From assembly GCF_005497185.1 (NCBI RefSeq), contig NZ_RJTN01000003.1, positions 186,001-250,000 of the forward strand: DNA of 64,000 nucleotides. Reading direction: 5' to 3'. A model generated the notes under the pieces. It ran no database searches. It saw nothing but the letters and a program-made list of their open reading frames with translations, and was not told where the DNA came from. Shown here in pieces: positions 51,751 through 62,316 of the stretch. Made by a program: the position numbers and the translations under genes. Origin of the DNA: Pectobacterium polonicum (GTDB lineage Bacteria; Pseudomonadota; Gammaproteobacteria; Enterobacterales; Enterobacteriaceae). The stretch's first letter is position 1. Each line of letters begins with the position of its first letter.

Positions 51751-52839
51751 ATGAATGACCTTAAGTATAAGATACTTAAACTTTTTGCCCATCCGACATA
51801 CGCATTTTTCCTATTCGGGGCGATTTCTTTTATCTTCACCATCGTTATTATGCATGAAGCCAATAAATCGACCTGGAAAGCAGAACGAACCAATCTCGAT
51901 ACCGCAATCAAAACCTACGGTTCCTACAGCAACAGAGGTGAAGTAACAGAAAGCGATATGACCCGGCAATCCGGCACTTATTTGTCATCAAGAACCAGAA
52001 CATTAGCCTTTAACACTCGAAATTCACGTAGCGAATGCATAAATAAGCTTTCTTCTTCCGATCTCACTTTCAACGATATGGCCGTGATCCGAACCTGCCA
52101 AAACAAATTGCCCTCTATTGGTGACTATGCAGGTAAAGACACGCTGACGATTATTTTCCCTATTCTGTCACCGACCGATGAACTTCTGGGCATTTGGATA
52201 AGGACAACATCGGAAACACCACAGCCATCATTTATCCAGACGCTATCTTCCCTGTCATCAATCCTCATTATTGTTGGTAGCGTACTGCTTTTCGCTATTC
52301 TAGGCAGCCTGCTGTCACTTCTGGCGAAAAAATACCTGATAGAACTGCCGATTATCGCACGGTATGACGATCTGACTGGTTATTTACGGCGGGATGCGTT
52401 CTTTCTAGCCACGAATAAAGCCTTCAGTATCGCCAATCTGACCAAGCGACCCGTTAGTGTCATGCTGATCGATATCGACCATTTTAAACTGGTGAATGAC
52501 AGCTTCGGTCATAGCGTCGGCGATGATGCATTGAGATTCGTTGCCGACACCTTCAAGAAATCATTTCGCCGTGAAGATATTTTTGGCCGAATTGGCGGCG
52601 ATGAATTCGCTATTGTTTTACCGAATACCGGATTAGACGATGCTTACACGATCGTCGATCGAGCCAGAGAGCGAATTAGCGACACGCCTTGTGATACAGC
52701 CTCAGGAAAAATCAGGCTAACGGTGAGCATCGGACTGGTTGAATACCATACCGCAGGGGAAGATTTAAGCGAGGTCATGAAGCGCGCCGATGATAATCTT
52801 TATATCGCGAAGAAAACGCGTAACGTCACGGCGAGATAG
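51751..52839 (+). CDS. Membrane diguanylate cyclase with short periplasmic domain
   Basis: The predicted enzyme synthesises cyclic di-GMP. Of its 362 residues, 16-34 are a first membrane segment, 35-165 a periplasmic domain I do not recognise, 167-190 a second segment, and 205-360 a GGDEF domain. The active site GGDEF (282-286) is canonical, and the I-site RRED (273-276) is five residues upstream, so feedback inhibition is likely. The periplasmic part has two cysteines (96 and 116) that could form a disulfide and so sense redox state; that is speculation. GGAAG lies before the ATG at 51751. It has an AT-rich upstream region and no counterpart at this E. coli position. Confidence 0.88.
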   Translation: MNDLKYKILKLFAHPTYAFFLFGAISFIFTIVIMHEANKSTWKAERTNLDTAIKTYGSYSNRGEVTESDMTRQSGTYLSSRTRTLAFNTRNSRSECINKLSSSDLTFNDMAVIRTCQNKLPSIGDYAGKDTLTIIFPILSPTDELLGIWIRTTSETPQPSFIQTLSSLSSILIIVGSVLLFAILGSLLSLLAKKYLIELPIIARYDDLTGYLRRDAFFLATNKAFSIANLTKRPVSVMLIDIDHFKLVNDSFGHSVGDDALRFVADTFKKSFRREDIFGRIGGDEFAIVLPNTGLDDAYTIVDRARERISDTPCDTASGKIRLTVSIGLVEYHTAGEDLSEVMKRADDNLYIAKKTRNVTAR

Positions 52840-52871
52840 GTTTCTCCCCACAGCAACGCCAAACCACAGAC

Positions 52872-52903
52872 AAAAAAATAGCCGGGATTTCCCGGCTATT
52901 TTT
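52872..52903. terminator. Bidirectional terminator between GGDEF gene and talB
   Basis: ATAGCCGGG and CCCGGCTAT form a perfect nine-base-pair stem with a four-base loop, with seven A on the left and five T on the right, so it can end transcription of both converging genes. Confidence 0.92.
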
Positions 52904-52916
52904 ATTCGCACAATGC

Positions 52917-53870
52917 TTACAGTAAATCTGCAATCATTTTTTCCAGTTTTTCCTGGTCGATCGCAAACTTACGAATACCGTCGGCCAGTTTATCAATCGC
53001 CATTGGGTCTTGGTTGTGCTGCCAGTAGAACTCAGCTTCTGTCATTTTCGCAGGGCGAACTTTCACCTCACCGACATAAGACAGCTTACGAACCACTTCA
53101 CCTTCGCTTTCTGACAGTTCCTTCAGCAGGGCTGGTGCAATCGTCAGGCGGTCACACCCGGCCAGTTCCAGAATCTCACCGACGTTACGGAAGCTCGCGC
53201 CCATCACGACGGTTTCATAGCCGTGCTCTTTGTAGTAGTCGTAGATTTCGCTAACGGAAACCACGCCCGGATCTTCATGCGGCGCGAAGTCTTTCTTATC
53301 GCCATTGGCTTTGTACCAGTCAAGAATACGGCCAACGAACGGGGAAATCAGGAACACACCCGCTTCAGCACAAGCGCGTGCCTGTGCAAAGGAGAACAGC
53401 AGCGTCAGGTTACAGTTGATGCCTTCTTTTTCCAGTTGCTCCGCCGCGCGGATACCCTGCCAGGTTGAGGCCAGTTTAATCAGGATACGCTCGTTGCTGA
53501 TGCCTGCGTCGTTGTACAGCTTGATCAGGTGTTTTGCCTTCGCCACGCTGGCTTCGGTGTCATAAGACAAACGCGCATCCACTTCGGTGGAGATGCGGCC
53601 GGGGATCAATTTTAAAATTTCGAGACCGATATTGACCGCCAGTTTATCCGTGGCATCCACGACCTGCTGTTTACGATCGCTGCTCTGCTCGCGCGCCCAG
53701 GCAATAGCCTCGTCGATGAGCTTACGGTATTCAGGAATTTGCGCCGCATTCAAAATCAGTGAAGGGTTGGTGGTCGCGTCTTGCGGTTGGTACAGTTTCA
53801 TTGCCGCAATATCACCGGTATCAGCTACAACTGTGGTCAATTGGCGTAGGGAAGTCAGTTTATCCGTCAT
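52917..53870 (-). CDS. talB: Transaldolase TalB
   Basis: Transaldolase moves a dihydroxyacetone unit between sedoheptulose 7-phosphate and glyceraldehyde 3-phosphate in the pentose phosphate pathway. The Schiff-base lysine is in [11 protein letters not shown] (near residue 132), and the N-terminal [10 protein letters not shown] motif (near 30-40) is present. Length is 317 residues, as in E. coli TalB. It is monocistronic, divergent from yaaA. Confidence 0.97.
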   Translation of the reverse strand: MTDKLTSLRQLTTVVADTGDIAAMKLYQPQDATTNPSLILNAAQIPEYRKLIDEAIAWAREQSSDRKQQVVDATDKLAVNIGLEILKLIPGRISTEVDARLSYDTEASVAKAKHLIKLYNDAGISNERILIKLASTWQGIRAAEQLEKEGINCNLTLLFSFAQARACAEAGVFLISPFVGRILDWYKANGDKKDFAPHEDPGVVSVSEIYDYYKEHGYETVVMGASFRNVGEILELAGCDRLTIAPALLKELSESEGEVVRKLSYVGEVKVRPAKMTEAEFYWQHNQDPMAIDKLADGIRKFAIDQEKLEKMIADLL

Positions 53871-54172
53871 GTTGGCATGTCTCGTTGTTTATACGTGGTG
53901 CTCGTGAATGAAAATAGCTCGTATATGAATCGACTTGTTATGTAATCAGGTGGCCATCTGTTTTGCGCCGAAATCTGATAATAACACGCGCGTTTTACCG
54001 TGCAAGCCGACTGTTAATCCTCTCCACACTGCCCGCCTCTTACCACGCTGAAATCAGCGTGCCGGAAAAATGAAGCGTCTTAAAAGATGAAGCTATTGTA
54101 GCCATCGCCGTTTTCTTATCAGGTTCTTGCTATAGTAGACGCATCAAAAATCAGACCGACAGGACATGGCGC
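53871..54172. promoter_or_regulatory. talB-yaaA divergent promoter region
   Basis: About 300 non-coding bases between divergent genes. TATAGT at 54131-54136 would be a good -10 for yaaA, but no matching -35 is clear. I see no operator or RNA gene. Confidence 0.35.
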
Positions 54173-54946
54173 ATGCTTATTACTATTTCACCCGCAAAAA
54201 CGCTCGACTACACCAGTCCGTTGGCAACAACGCGTTACACCCAACCGGAACTCCTGAACTATTCCAGCCAGTTAATTAACGTGTGTAAAAAGCTGACGCC
54301 AGCGCAGATCGCCTCACTGATGAGCATCAGCGATAAATTGGCAGACCTGAACGCGGGCCGCTTTAACGAGTGGCAGCCGGATTTCACGCCGGAGAATGCG
54401 CGCCAGGCGCTGCTGGCGTTTAAAGGCGACGTCTATACCGGATTGGCCGCAGAAGATTTCAGCGAAGATGACTTTGATTTCGCCCAGCAGCATCTGCGTA
54501 TGCTGTCGGGTCTATACGGCGTGTTGCGCCCACTGGATTTGATGCAGCCGTATCGGCTGGAAATGGGCACCAAGCTGGAAAACAACGTCGGTAAAGACCT
54601 CTACAGTTTCTGGGGCGACACCATTACTGAAAAGCTGAATCAGGCGTTGCGCGATCAAGGCGATGATGTGCTGGTTAATCTGGCATCGGACGAATATTTC
54701 AAAGCTGTTAAACCGAAAAAGCTCAATGCTCGTTTGATCAAGCCCGTCTTCCTGGATGAGAAAAACGGTAAGTTCAAGGTAATCAGTTTCTACGCCAAGA
54801 AAGCACGCGGTCTGATGAGTCGTTTCATTATTCAAAACCGCCTGACGCAGCCGGAGCAGTTGAAAGCATTTAATCTGGAAGGTTACTTCTTCGAGGCAGC
54901 GGACTCGTCGAGTGACGAGCTGGTGTTTAAGCGTCACGAACAGTAA
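54173..54946 (+). CDS. yaaA: Peroxide stress protein YaaA
   Basis: YaaA (DUF328) limits intracellular free iron during hydrogen peroxide stress in E. coli, where OxyR induces it. The 257-residue protein begins [16 protein letters not shown] and carries the conserved [15 protein letters not shown] and [13 protein letters not shown] motifs. It is close in length to E. coli (258). It has DNA-binding activity reported for the family. It converges on thrC with a terminator between. Confidence 0.95.
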   Translation: MLITISPAKTLDYTSPLATTRYTQPELLNYSSQLINVCKKLTPAQIASLMSISDKLADLNAGRFNEWQPDFTPENARQALLAFKGDVYTGLAAEDFSEDDFDFAQQHLRMLSGLYGVLRPLDLMQPYRLEMGTKLENNVGKDLYSFWGDTITEKLNQALRDQGDDVLVNLASDEYFKAVKPKKLNARLIKPVFLDEKNGKFKVISFYAKKARGLMSRFIIQNRLTQPEQLKAFNLEGYFFEAADSSSDELVFKRHEQ

Positions 54947-54959
54947 ACAAGAGAAGGGA

Positions 54960-54986
54960 AACAGGGCGGAGTATTCCGCCCTTTCA
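54960..54986. terminator. Terminator between yaaA and thrC
   Basis: AGGGCGGA and TCCGCCCT form an eight-pair stem with a GTAT loop, followed by TTTC on the plus strand. It stands in the 46-base gap of the converging genes. The T-tract is short. Confidence 0.65.
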
Positions 54987-54992
54987 ATCGAT

Positions 54993-56282
54993 TTATTCCG
55001 GCAGCGACATCAGGAATTCACGCAGCTTCGCGAAATCATCCGGGAAGTTGTGCGACAGCAGATCCAGATCGGCACGCTCAGCCAGTGCTTCCGGCAGATC
55101 CAGTTCTTTGCCCAGAATGTCTTCCACGCTTTCCTTGAATTTCGCCGGGTGCGCCGTCCCCAGGAACAGACCGAACTCACCCGCTTGCAGTTGATCGCGC
55201 AGCAGACGGTAAGCAATCGCAGCATGCGGCTCAGAGAGATAGCCTAACGCATCCAGCTCATGCATGGTTTCTTTCGTGGTCTCATCGCTCACTGCGCCAA
55301 AGCCCAGCGTTTTCAACTGCCAGTTCTTACGGCGGAACAGCTCTTCCACGCGCGGCCAGTTGTTCGGCTGGCTGACGTCCATCGCGTTGGATAGCGTTGC
55401 CACCGTTTTATGCGGTTCCCAGTTACCATTGCTCAGGAAGCGTGGCACGGTGTCATTGGCGTTAGTCGCCGCGATGAAGCGCTTAATCGGCAGACCCAGC
55501 GATTTTGCCAGCAGACCGGCGGTCAGATCGCCAAAGTTACCACTCGGTACAGAAACCACCAGTTGGTTACGGGCTTCCTGCGGCAGTTGTGCAACGGCTT
55601 CAAAGTAGTAGCAAATTTGCGCTAGCAGGCGGCTGATGTTGATGGAGTTCGCTGAGTTCAGGCCAATCGCCTTTTTCAGTTCTTCATCATCAAACGCCTT
55701 TTTCACCAACGCCTGACAGGCATCGAAATCGCTATCGATAGCGATGGTGTGAATGTTGCCACCCAGCGTACAGAACAGTTTTTCCTGCAACGGACTGATC
55801 TTGCCCTGCGGATACAAAATCACGACACGGACATTTTCCAGACCGTAAAAGGCGTGCGCCACAGCGGCACCGGTGTCGCCAGAGGTCGCCGTCAGAATGG
55901 TAATTTTCTCGTCGCCAGACACTTCCGTCAGCATTTGCGCCATAAAGCGGCCGCCGAAGTCTTTAAAGGCCAGCGTCGGGCCGTGGAACAGCTCCAGCGC
56001 AGCGATATCTTCCGCAACTGGCGCCACAGGAGCCGGGAATGCAAAGGCCGCTTTTACACGCTCAAACACCGTTTCGGTCGCAATTTCATCACCGATATAG
56101 GCAGACAGAATGCGGCTGCTGCGGGTCACAAAATCCAGATCCAACAGAGCATCGATTTCAGTGCGCTCAAATTCCGGCAGTTCCAGCGGGAAGAACAGCC
56201 CTTGCTGGCTACCCAGCCCTTGCTTGATAGCCTGAGCAAAACTGACCTGCTCGTTATGATCTTTAAGGTTGTACAGTTTCAT
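54993..56282 (-). CDS. thrC: Threonine synthase ThrC
   Basis: ThrC converts O-phosphohomoserine to threonine with pyridoxal phosphate. The PLP lysine lies in LAFKDFGGRFMAQ (near residue 107), and the phosphate-binding ATSGDTGAAVAHAF loop follows. Length is 429 residues, as in enterobacteria. It is the last gene of thrLABC; its start is three bases after the thrB stop. Expression follows the ThrL attenuator. Confidence 0.98.
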   Translation of the reverse strand: MKLYNLKDHNEQVSFAQAIKQGLGSQQGLFFPLELPEFERTEIDALLDLDFVTRSSRILSAYIGDEIATETVFERVKAAFAFPAPVAPVAEDIAALELFHGPTLAFKDFGGRFMAQMLTEVSGDEKITILTATSGDTGAAVAHAFYGLENVRVVILYPQGKISPLQEKLFCTLGGNIHTIAIDSDFDACQALVKKAFDDEELKKAIGLNSANSINISRLLAQICYYFEAVAQLPQEARNQLVVSVPSGNFGDLTAGLLAKSLGLPIKRFIAATNANDTVPRFLSNGNWEPHKTVATLSNAMDVSQPNNWPRVEELFRRKNWQLKTLGFGAVSDETTKETMHELDALGYLSEPHAAIAYRLLRDQLQAGEFGLFLGTAHPAKFKESVEDILGKELDLPEALAERADLDLLSHNFPDDFAKLREFLMSLPE

Positions 56283-56285
56283 GCG

Positions 56286-57215
56286 TTATCCCAGTTGTCG
56301 TGCGCCAGTCGTATCAAGACGGCAAATATGAACAAAACCTTCATCGTTCTGCAAATAGTTATCCCGCAGCCAGTCGGCCAGACGCTGTGCGCTCGCCATA
56401 TCGTTGCAGACGGAGAATAACGTTGGGCCAGAACCGGAAATACCGCAGGCCAGCGCCCCGATATCTTCAGCCGCCTGGCGTGCAGCGGCAAATCCAGGCA
56501 GCAGTTTCGTCCGATAAGGTTCCGCGATGACATCCTTCATCAGCTTCGCCGCCAGTTCGGCCTGTCCAGTATGGCAAGCGTGGATAAAACCGGCCAGATA
56601 ACGACCGTGGCTGATGCAATCCTGACGACGATATTGCGCAGGCAGAATCGCGCGCGCTTCAGCAGTGGAGACTTTAATCCCCGGATACGCCATGACCCAC
56701 AGCCAGTCATCGAACGACGGCACAGGCTGGCTGATGATGCCGTTTTCTTCCAGCATCAGTTGGACACCGCCGAGAAAACACGGGGCAACGTTATCGTAGT
56801 GGACGCTGCCGGAAATGCGCCCTTCCAGCTCACCCATCAGCGTCAGCAGACGGTTATCGTCCAGCGGTTTACCGCAAAATTCGTTCATCGCCATCAGCCC
56901 AGCGACGACAGAACAGGCGCTGGAACCGAGCCCTGAACCAATCGGCATGTTCTTTTCGAGCGTCATCGCCACCGGCACGGTTTTGCCAATTTCCTGACAG
57001 AACAGTTCCCAACATTGATACACAATGTTTTCTTTCGGGTTGTCCGGCAGCTTGCTAACAAAACGCCCTTCATTACGCAGGCTGAACAGGTCTGCGGCCT
57101 CAACAGAGACGCAATCCCCCAGCAGTGAACCGTCTACCGGCGAGACGGCCGCACCCAGTACATCAAACCCGACGCTGACGTTACCGATTGATGCAGGTGC
57201 ATATACCTTAACCAT
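56286..57215 (-). CDS. thrB: Homoserine kinase ThrB
   Basis: ThrB phosphorylates homoserine, the committed step towards threonine. It is a GHMP kinase: the [12 protein letters not shown] loop is near residue 90, and the C-terminal [10 protein letters not shown] motif is present. I chose ATG 57215 because [20 protein letters not shown] is the family N-terminus and only two bases separate it from the thrA stop. Length is 309 residues. Confidence 0.97.
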   Translation of the reverse strand: MVKVYAPASIGNVSVGFDVLGAAVSPVDGSLLGDCVSVEAADLFSLRNEGRFVSKLPDNPKENIVYQCWELFCQEIGKTVPVAMTLEKNMPIGSGLGSSACSVVAGLMAMNEFCGKPLDDNRLLTLMGELEGRISGSVHYDNVAPCFLGGVQLMLEENGIISQPVPSFDDWLWVMAYPGIKVSTAEARAILPAQYRRQDCISHGRYLAGFIHACHTGQAELAAKLMKDVIAEPYRTKLLPGFAAARQAAEDIGALACGISGSGPTLFSVCNDMASAQRLADWLRDNYLQNDEGFVHICRLDTTGARQLG

Positions 57216-57217
57216 AA

Positions 57218-59677
57218 TTATGCTCCCAACTTCCATGACAAGGTGCGCAGCAGATCGGCGAACACACCAGCAGCGGTAACATCGTTACCCGCGCCATAAC
57301 CGCGCAACACGAGCGGCAGTGGCTGATAATAACGGCTGTAGAATGCCAGCGCATTCTCGCCATCTTTGACTTTAAACAGCGGATCGTTGCCGCCAACGGC
57401 ACTGATCTTGACCTTACAGCGGCCTTCTTCAATCACGCCGATATAGCGCAACACTTTACCTTCATCGCGCGCTTGTGCAACACGGCTGGCAAACTCATCG
57501 TCTGCCGTCGGCAGGCGCTGCATAAAGCTGGCGACATCGCCGGACGCATCAAAGCTGGCAGGCAGAACGGATTCCACCTCAATATCGCCCAGCTCCAGCT
57601 GATAACCCGCTTCACGAGCTAGAATCAGCAGCTTACGTGCCACATCCATACCGGACAGATCGTCACGCGGATCGGGTTCGGTATAGCCTTTTTCTTTCGC
57701 CTGCGTGGTCGCTTCAGACAGCGACATGCCTTCATCGAGTTTACCGAAAATAAAGGATAGCGAGCCAGAGAGAATTCCGGTAAAGCGAATCAGTTCATCA
57801 CCCGCATTCAACAGATTTTGCAGGTTCTCAATCACCGGCAGGCCTGCTCCGACGTTAGTGTCATACAGGAAACGACGGCGGGATTTCGCCGCGGCGCTAC
57901 GCAGTTGGTGATAATAATGCATCGACCCGGTGTTGGCTTTCTTGTTTGGCGTCACCACGTGGAAACCGTCGGCCAGGAAATCCACGTACTGATCGGCCAC
58001 GGCCTGATTCGACGTACAGTCAACGATCACCGGGTTCAGCAGATGGTACTCTTTAACCAGACGGATCAGACGGCCCAGATTAAACGGCTCGCGGGCTTTA
58101 CCCAGCTCTTCGTGCCAGTTGTCCATCGAAATGCCGTTAATATTGGTCAGCATCGCTTTGGAGTTGGCGATGCCACACACGCGCAGGTCGATATGCTTGT
58201 CTTTCAGCCACGGCTGCTGGCGGTGGATCTGCTCCAGCAGTGCACCACCCACGCCGCCAACGCCGATAACAAACACGTCGATCACCTGATCGGTGTTAAA
58301 CAGCATCTGGTGGGCAACACGTACGCCAGTGGTGGCGACGTCGTTGTTCACGACAACGGAGATGGAGCGCTCAGACGAGCCCTGTGCGATAGCCACGATA
58401 TTGATATTTGCCGTCGCCAGCGCCGAGAACAGGCGGGCAGACAGGCCACGCAGCGTGCGCATACCATCGCCCACCACAGAGATGATCGCCAGACGCTCCA
58501 TCACATCTAGCGGCTCCAGCACGCCTTCTTTCAGTTCCAGATAGAATTCGTCTTCCAGCGTTTTTCTGGCGCGCGCCAGCTCGTTTTGCGATACGCAGAA
58601 GCTGATGCTGTACTCGGAAGATGACTGCGTAATCAGAACAACAGAGATTCCCGCGCGCGACATCGCGGCAAACACGCGCGCTGCCATGCCGACCATGCCT
58701 TTCATGCCAGGGCCGGATACGTTAACCATCGCCATGTTGTTCAGGTTGGTAATGCCTTTCACTGGATACTGGGTATCCGTGCTGTCCATGCCGATGAGCG
58801 TGCCGGGAGCCTGAGGATTTTCGGTGTTTTTGATAAGGCAGGGAATCTGAAACTGAGCGATGGGAGCGATGGTGCGAGGGTGGAGGACTTTGGCGCCGAA
58901 ATAGGACAGCTCCATCGCCTCCTGATAGGACATCGATTTCAATAATCGAGCGTCCGGCACCTGACGCGGATCGCAAGTATAAACGCCGTCCACGTCAGTC
59001 CAAATCTCACAACAGTCGGCACGCAAACACGCAGCCAGCACCGCAGCAGAATAATCAGAACCATTACGGCCCAGCACCACCAGTTCGCCTTTGTCGTTAC
59101 CAGCAGTAAAGCCCGCCATCAGGATCACATGATCTTTCGGGATGGCGCTTTCAGCAATGCGGCGAGTCGATTCAGTGATATCCACGGTGGATTCAAGATA
59201 GTGTCCCTGCGCCAGCAGTTTCTCGACCGGATTGATGACGGAAACGCCGTAGCCGCGCGCCTGAAAGACCGCTTCCATGATGGCGATGGACAGTTTTTCT
59301 CCCCGGCAGATAATCGCAGCATTCACACTATCAGGGCACTGACCCAGCAGCGCGATGCCGTGCAGAACGTGTTTCAGCTGTGCAAACTCCTGATCCACGA
59401 ATGCCTTCAGGCGGGCGTGGTCAAAGCCGGGTTGGGATGCGGCAAGACCCTGCAGCAGAGAAGAAAAGATCGTTTCGGCGTCATTTAAATGCGGCAGGAT
59501 ATCTTGTCCGGCGACGGTTTTCTCAATCATGGCAACCAGATGGTTGGTAATTTTCGCCGGCGCGGATAATACGGTAGCCACCTGTCCCTGGCGCGCGTTG
59601 TTTTCGATAATGTCAGCAACGCGGGCAAAGCGCTCCGCATTCGCTACTGAAGTCCCGCCAAATTTCAACACTCGCAT
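57218..59677 (-). CDS. thrA: Bifunctional aspartokinase I/homoserine dehydrogenase I ThrA
   Basis: ThrA catalyses the first and third steps of the aspartate pathway to threonine. The 819-residue protein has the aspartokinase domain ([15 protein letters not shown] at the start), two ACT domains in the middle that bind threonine as feedback inhibitor, and the C-terminal homoserine dehydrogenase (nucleotide loop [10 protein letters not shown] near residue 470). I chose ATG 59677 because [10 protein letters not shown] is the conserved start; upstream residues have no support. Length agrees with E. coli (820). It is preceded by thrL and an attenuator. Confidence 0.98.
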   Translation of the reverse strand: MRVLKFGGTSVANAERFARVADIIENNARQGQVATVLSAPAKITNHLVAMIEKTVAGQDILPHLNDAETIFSSLLQGLAASQPGFDHARLKAFVDQEFAQLKHVLHGIALLGQCPDSVNAAIICRGEKLSIAIMEAVFQARGYGVSVINPVEKLLAQGHYLESTVDITESTRRIAESAIPKDHVILMAGFTAGNDKGELVVLGRNGSDYSAAVLAACLRADCCEIWTDVDGVYTCDPRQVPDARLLKSMSYQEAMELSYFGAKVLHPRTIAPIAQFQIPCLIKNTENPQAPGTLIGMDSTDTQYPVKGITNLNNMAMVNVSGPGMKGMVGMAARVFAAMSRAGISVVLITQSSSEYSISFCVSQNELARARKTLEDEFYLELKEGVLEPLDVMERLAIISVVGDGMRTLRGLSARLFSALATANINIVAIAQGSSERSISVVVNNDVATTGVRVAHQMLFNTDQVIDVFVIGVGGVGGALLEQIHRQQPWLKDKHIDLRVCGIANSKAMLTNINGISMDNWHEELGKAREPFNLGRLIRLVKEYHLLNPVIVDCTSNQAVADQYVDFLADGFHVVTPNKKANTGSMHYYHQLRSAAAKSRRRFLYDTNVGAGLPVIENLQNLLNAGDELIRFTGILSGSLSFIFGKLDEGMSLSEATTQAKEKGYTEPDPRDDLSGMDVARKLLILAREAGYQLELGDIEVESVLPASFDASGDVASFMQRLPTADDEFASRVAQARDEGKVLRYIGVIEEGRCKVKISAVGGNDPLFKVKDGENALAFYSRYYQPLPLVLRGYGAGNDVTAAGVFADLLRTLSWKLGA

Positions 59678-59768
59678 TTTTATCTGTTCTCCTGAATTTC
59701 TGCCAACCAAACGCCGAAAGCGTTTTTTATATGCCGCTTACAAACGGCGTTGAGGGATAACCTGCCAT

Positions 59769-59805
59769 AAAAAAAAAGCCCGCACTGTTCGGTGCGGGCT
59801 TTTTC
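59769..59805 (-). terminator. Transcription attenuator of the thr operon
   Basis: A nine-base-pair stem of GTGCGGGCT/AGCCCGCAC type (59777-59785 with 59792-59800) and a six-base loop is followed on the minus strand by nine T. It lies between the thrL stop and thrA. Part of thrL (GGTGCGGGC near its end) is complementary to the stem, as needed for alternative pairing. Confidence 0.95.
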
Positions 59806-59822
59806 TGGAATCTTGGTATGCG

Positions 59823-59891
59823 TCAGCCCGCACCGTTACTGGTTGTATCGGTGATGGTAATAATCGTGGTGATCAGGCTGATAGTGCGCAT
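59823..59891 (-). CDS. thrL: thr operon leader peptide ThrL
   Basis: This 22-codon peptide begins MRTISLITT and ends SNGAG. It contains seven threonine and five isoleucine codons, the composition used by enterobacteria to sense charged tRNA(Thr) and tRNA(Ile). Low supply stalls the ribosome and prevents the attenuator hairpin 17 bases downstream. The E. coli peptide has 21 residues, with a similar Thr/Ile run and Gly-Ala-Gly end. Confidence 0.96.
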   Translation of the reverse strand: MRTISLITTIITITDTTSNGAG

Positions 59892-59933
59892 GCTAAAATC
59901 GAATCTCATTAAAAGTAGAGTTATCTGCCCTAT

Positions 59934-59962
59934 TAGTTAGGCCAATCGCCCTTTGAAGTCAA
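59934..59962 (-). promoter_or_regulatory. thr operon sigma70 promoter
   Basis: On the minus strand TTGACT (plus 59957-59962) and TAACTA (plus 59934-59939) are separated by 17 bases and lie about 45 bases before thrL. The -35 is the same hexamer as in the E. coli thr promoter. Confidence 0.7.
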
Positions 59963-60102
59963 CGGATTTCTTTTTTTTCTTCTCGTCGAATGAAAAACGC
60001 CTACCGCTAAACCCACTACTGAAACAGAAATACGCCAGACAAACCATTGCCAAAATACACGTTTCAATATGTTCGACTGCCAAGAAAGTCATCCTTGCTA
60101 TC

Positions 60103-60789
60103 TTATTTCGGCAACCTTTTTTCAATATCGTGTAGCAACCGATGGAGCATCGCCGTATCGCGCTGCTCTAAACGCCCCAATCGCTGATGCAGCCAGTCCC
60201 GCAGTTTTTCATCGTCCTCAACCGCCAAATTGACCAGTAACCGATCCAGACGATCGTGCAACGCCGACAATTGGCCCGCCGCCGCGGGCTGCACGGCATC
60301 CGGTTTGACCTGCATGAGCGCGGCCAACTGGTAACAAAACACCATCACTGCCTGACCAAGATTCAGCGAGGGATAATCCGCTTTCATAGGCACGCCAGTT
60401 AACACATCCGCCAATTCCAGCTCTTCATTCGTTAGGCCCGTATCTTCCCGGCCGAACACCAACGCCGCAGACGTCATCCATTGGATCTTCTCCTGCAATA
60501 GGTCTGTCAGTTCGGCTGGCGTGCAGTAATAGCGAAATTTAGCCCGGCTGCGCGCAGTGGTCGCAACCGTAAAATCAACATCTGCCAGTGCATCAGCCAG
60601 CGTGGAAAAGACCTCTACGTTATCCAGAATATCTCCCGAACCATGTGCCACCCAGCGTGCGGCAGGCTCTTGGTGTGCCGTACTGCCGACAATACGTAAA
60701 CTGCTAAATCCCATCGTCTTCATCGCACGGGCTGCCGCCCCTACGTTCTCTGCCCGAGCGGGCTCAACCAAAATAATATGAAACTGCAT
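60103..60789 (-). CDS. yjtD: SpoU-family tRNA/rRNA methyltransferase YjtD (LasT)
   Basis: A SPOUT-fold RNA 2'-O-ribose methyltransferase. The TrmH/TrmJ motifs are visible: ILVEPARAENVGAAARAMKTMG (residues 6-27), ALVFGREDTGLTNEELELAD (near 110-128) and YPSLNLGQAVMVFCYQL (near 138-155). Length is 228 residues, the same as E. coli YjtD. It is related to TrmJ but the target is not established. It lies between thrL and arcA, as in E. coli. Confidence 0.93.
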   Translation of the reverse strand: MQFHIILVEPARAENVGAAARAMKTMGFSSLRIVGSTAHQEPAARWVAHGSGDILDNVEVFSTLADALADVDFTVATTARSRAKFRYYCTPAELTDLLQEKIQWMTSAALVFGREDTGLTNEELELADVLTGVPMKADYPSLNLGQAVMVFCYQLAALMQVKPDAVQPAAAGQLSALHDRLDRLLVNLAVEDDEKLRDWLHQRLGRLEQRDTAMLHRLLHDIEKRLPK

Positions 60790-61544
60790 AGACTCCCCAG
60801 TATGGGTTAGTACGCTCTGACACTATTTGCGCCAGCAGGTCAATAACACGGTCCTGTAATCGATAGCATCATCGGTAACGATTGATTGATCACCGCTCCT
60901 CGATAACGATCTATCACTCGCTACAGGTAGAAAATTAACAATAAACCAACAGAGTTTCTGGCATCAACTCAGCCTGTGGCAGACGCATCGGGATGTCCAA
61001 AAAATGGGCGGGAATAAAAACCCTAAGAAAAACAGGGTAAATTATTTTATTTCAATAAGTTATAAAAACACCAACGACTGTGTAGCGTCAATTATGATTA
61101 TTGGCATTTACTATGCTAAATCGTTCATAAAAAGTGCTAAATTGTGACATAAACGGGCAATCCTATAAGTGTTTATCACAAAATAGTTAACGTGCTAAAA
61201 TGAAATTTGATATATGTCAACAGAACCGTAGATTTATCAGCAGGCAAAATCAGCGCTTACTGTTATGTTGCTGTTAATAAGGTTAAACTGTGCGCCACTT
61301 TGAGCGCAGTTAAATTAGCGCCACACTCACCCGCTAGCAGTACCTCTAAACGGGTAGAGAATGAACACCAGTAACGCATTTACGTACTTGAGTCTGATGT
61401 TGAGCGAGAGCGTAGTTTACCTCGATAAGCTCCAGGGAAATACCCGGAATAACTGGCGTTGTAGCCAGCGGGCCAGCAGGGTATGACAGCGACTTCTGTA
61501 CTTCCGATTTCTATAATTTAAGTTGGCAATTTTAGGTAGCAAAC
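60790..61544 (+). promoter_or_regulatory. Long arcA upstream region
   Basis: About 750 bases without a recognisable gene, AT-rich in the first part and structured near arcA (CTGGC/GCCAG hairpin around 61458-61474). It contains an FNR box at 61207-61220. Immediately before arcA, TTTTAGGTAGCAAAC forms the ribosome binding region, closely like E. coli. arcA is known to have several promoters and a long leader in E. coli. Confidence 0.6.
61207..61220. promoter_or_regulatory. FNR box upstream of arcA
   Basis: TTGAT-ATAT-GTCAA matches the FNR consensus TTGAT-N4-ATCAA at nine of ten defined positions. E. coli arcA is activated by FNR under anaerobiosis. The site lies about 325 bases before the arcA start, which fits the known long leader. 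Confidence 0.65.
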
Positions 61545-62261
61545 ATGCAGACGCCGCACATTCTTATTGTTGAAGACGAGTTGGTAACCCGTAACACCCT
61601 CAAAAGTATTTTTGAGGCAGAAGGGTACGTTGTCCACGAAGCCACCGATGGCGCAGAAATGCACCATATTTTGTCCGAAAATGACATCAATCTGGTGATC
61701 ATGGACATCAACCTGCCAGGGAAAAACGGCCTATTGCTGGCACGTGAGCTGCGTGAGCAAGCTACCGTTGCCCTGATGTTCCTCACCGGTCGTGACAATG
61801 AAGTCGATAAGATTCTCGGTCTGGAAATCGGTGCGGATGATTACATCACCAAACCATTCAACCCACGTGAATTGACGATCCGCGCACGTAACCTGCTGTC
61901 ACGTACCATGAATTTGGGCGGTGGCACTGAAGAACGTCGTCTGGTGGAAAGCTACCGTTTCAACGGCTGGGAACTGGATATCAATAGCCGTTCTCTGATC
62001 AGCCCGGCTGGCGAGCAATACAAGCTGCCGCGCAGTGAATTCCGCGCCATGCTGCACTTCTGCGAAAACCCAGGCAAGATTCAGTCTCGCGCAGAACTGC
62101 TGAAGAAAATGACCGGTCGCGAGCTTAAACCGCATGACCGTACCGTTGACGTCACCATCCGCCGCATCCGCAAGCACTTTGAATCAACCGCAGATACGCC
62201 AGAAATCATCGCGACGATCCACGGCGAAGGTTACCGCTTCTGCGGCGATCTGGATAATTAA
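61545..62261 (+). CDS. arcA: Two-component response regulator ArcA
   Basis: ArcA, phosphorylated by ArcB under reduced conditions, represses aerobic respiratory genes. It is an OmpR-type regulator of 238 residues. The receiver domain has Asp54 in [10 protein letters not shown], with the acidic pair in IVEDE (near 10-12) and the Lys in ITKPF (near 104). The DNA-binding winged helix ends with [13 protein letters not shown] and TIHGEGYRF. Length is the same as E. coli. arcB is not in the window, as expected. Confidence 0.98.
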   Translation: MQTPHILIVEDELVTRNTLKSIFEAEGYVVHEATDGAEMHHILSENDINLVIMDINLPGKNGLLLARELREQATVALMFLTGRDNEVDKILGLEIGADDYITKPFNPRELTIRARNLLSRTMNLGGGTEERRLVESYRFNGWELDINSRSLISPAGEQYKLPRSEFRAMLHFCENPGKIQSRAELLKKMTGRELKPHDRTVDVTIRRIRKHFESTADTPEIIATIHGEGYRFCGDLDN

Positions 62262-62269
62262 TCCTACTC

Positions 62270-62303
62270 AGCCGGAGCAGGCTTCTGTTCCGGCTGTTTT
62301 TCC
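62270..62303 (+). terminator. Intrinsic terminator of arcA
   Basis: AGCCGGA and TCCGGCT form a seven-pair stem with an 11-base loop, followed by GTTTTT. It begins nine bases after the arcA stop, in the gap to the convergent creA. Confidence 0.85.
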
Positions 62304-62316
62304 TCTTTACCACACC

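Noticed and set aside
59941-60102. Small gene between thrL and yjtD
   Set aside because: Only Phe/Lys-rich frames of about 60 codons appear on either strand, without a ribosome binding site. The stretch contains the thr promoter and AT-rich DNA.
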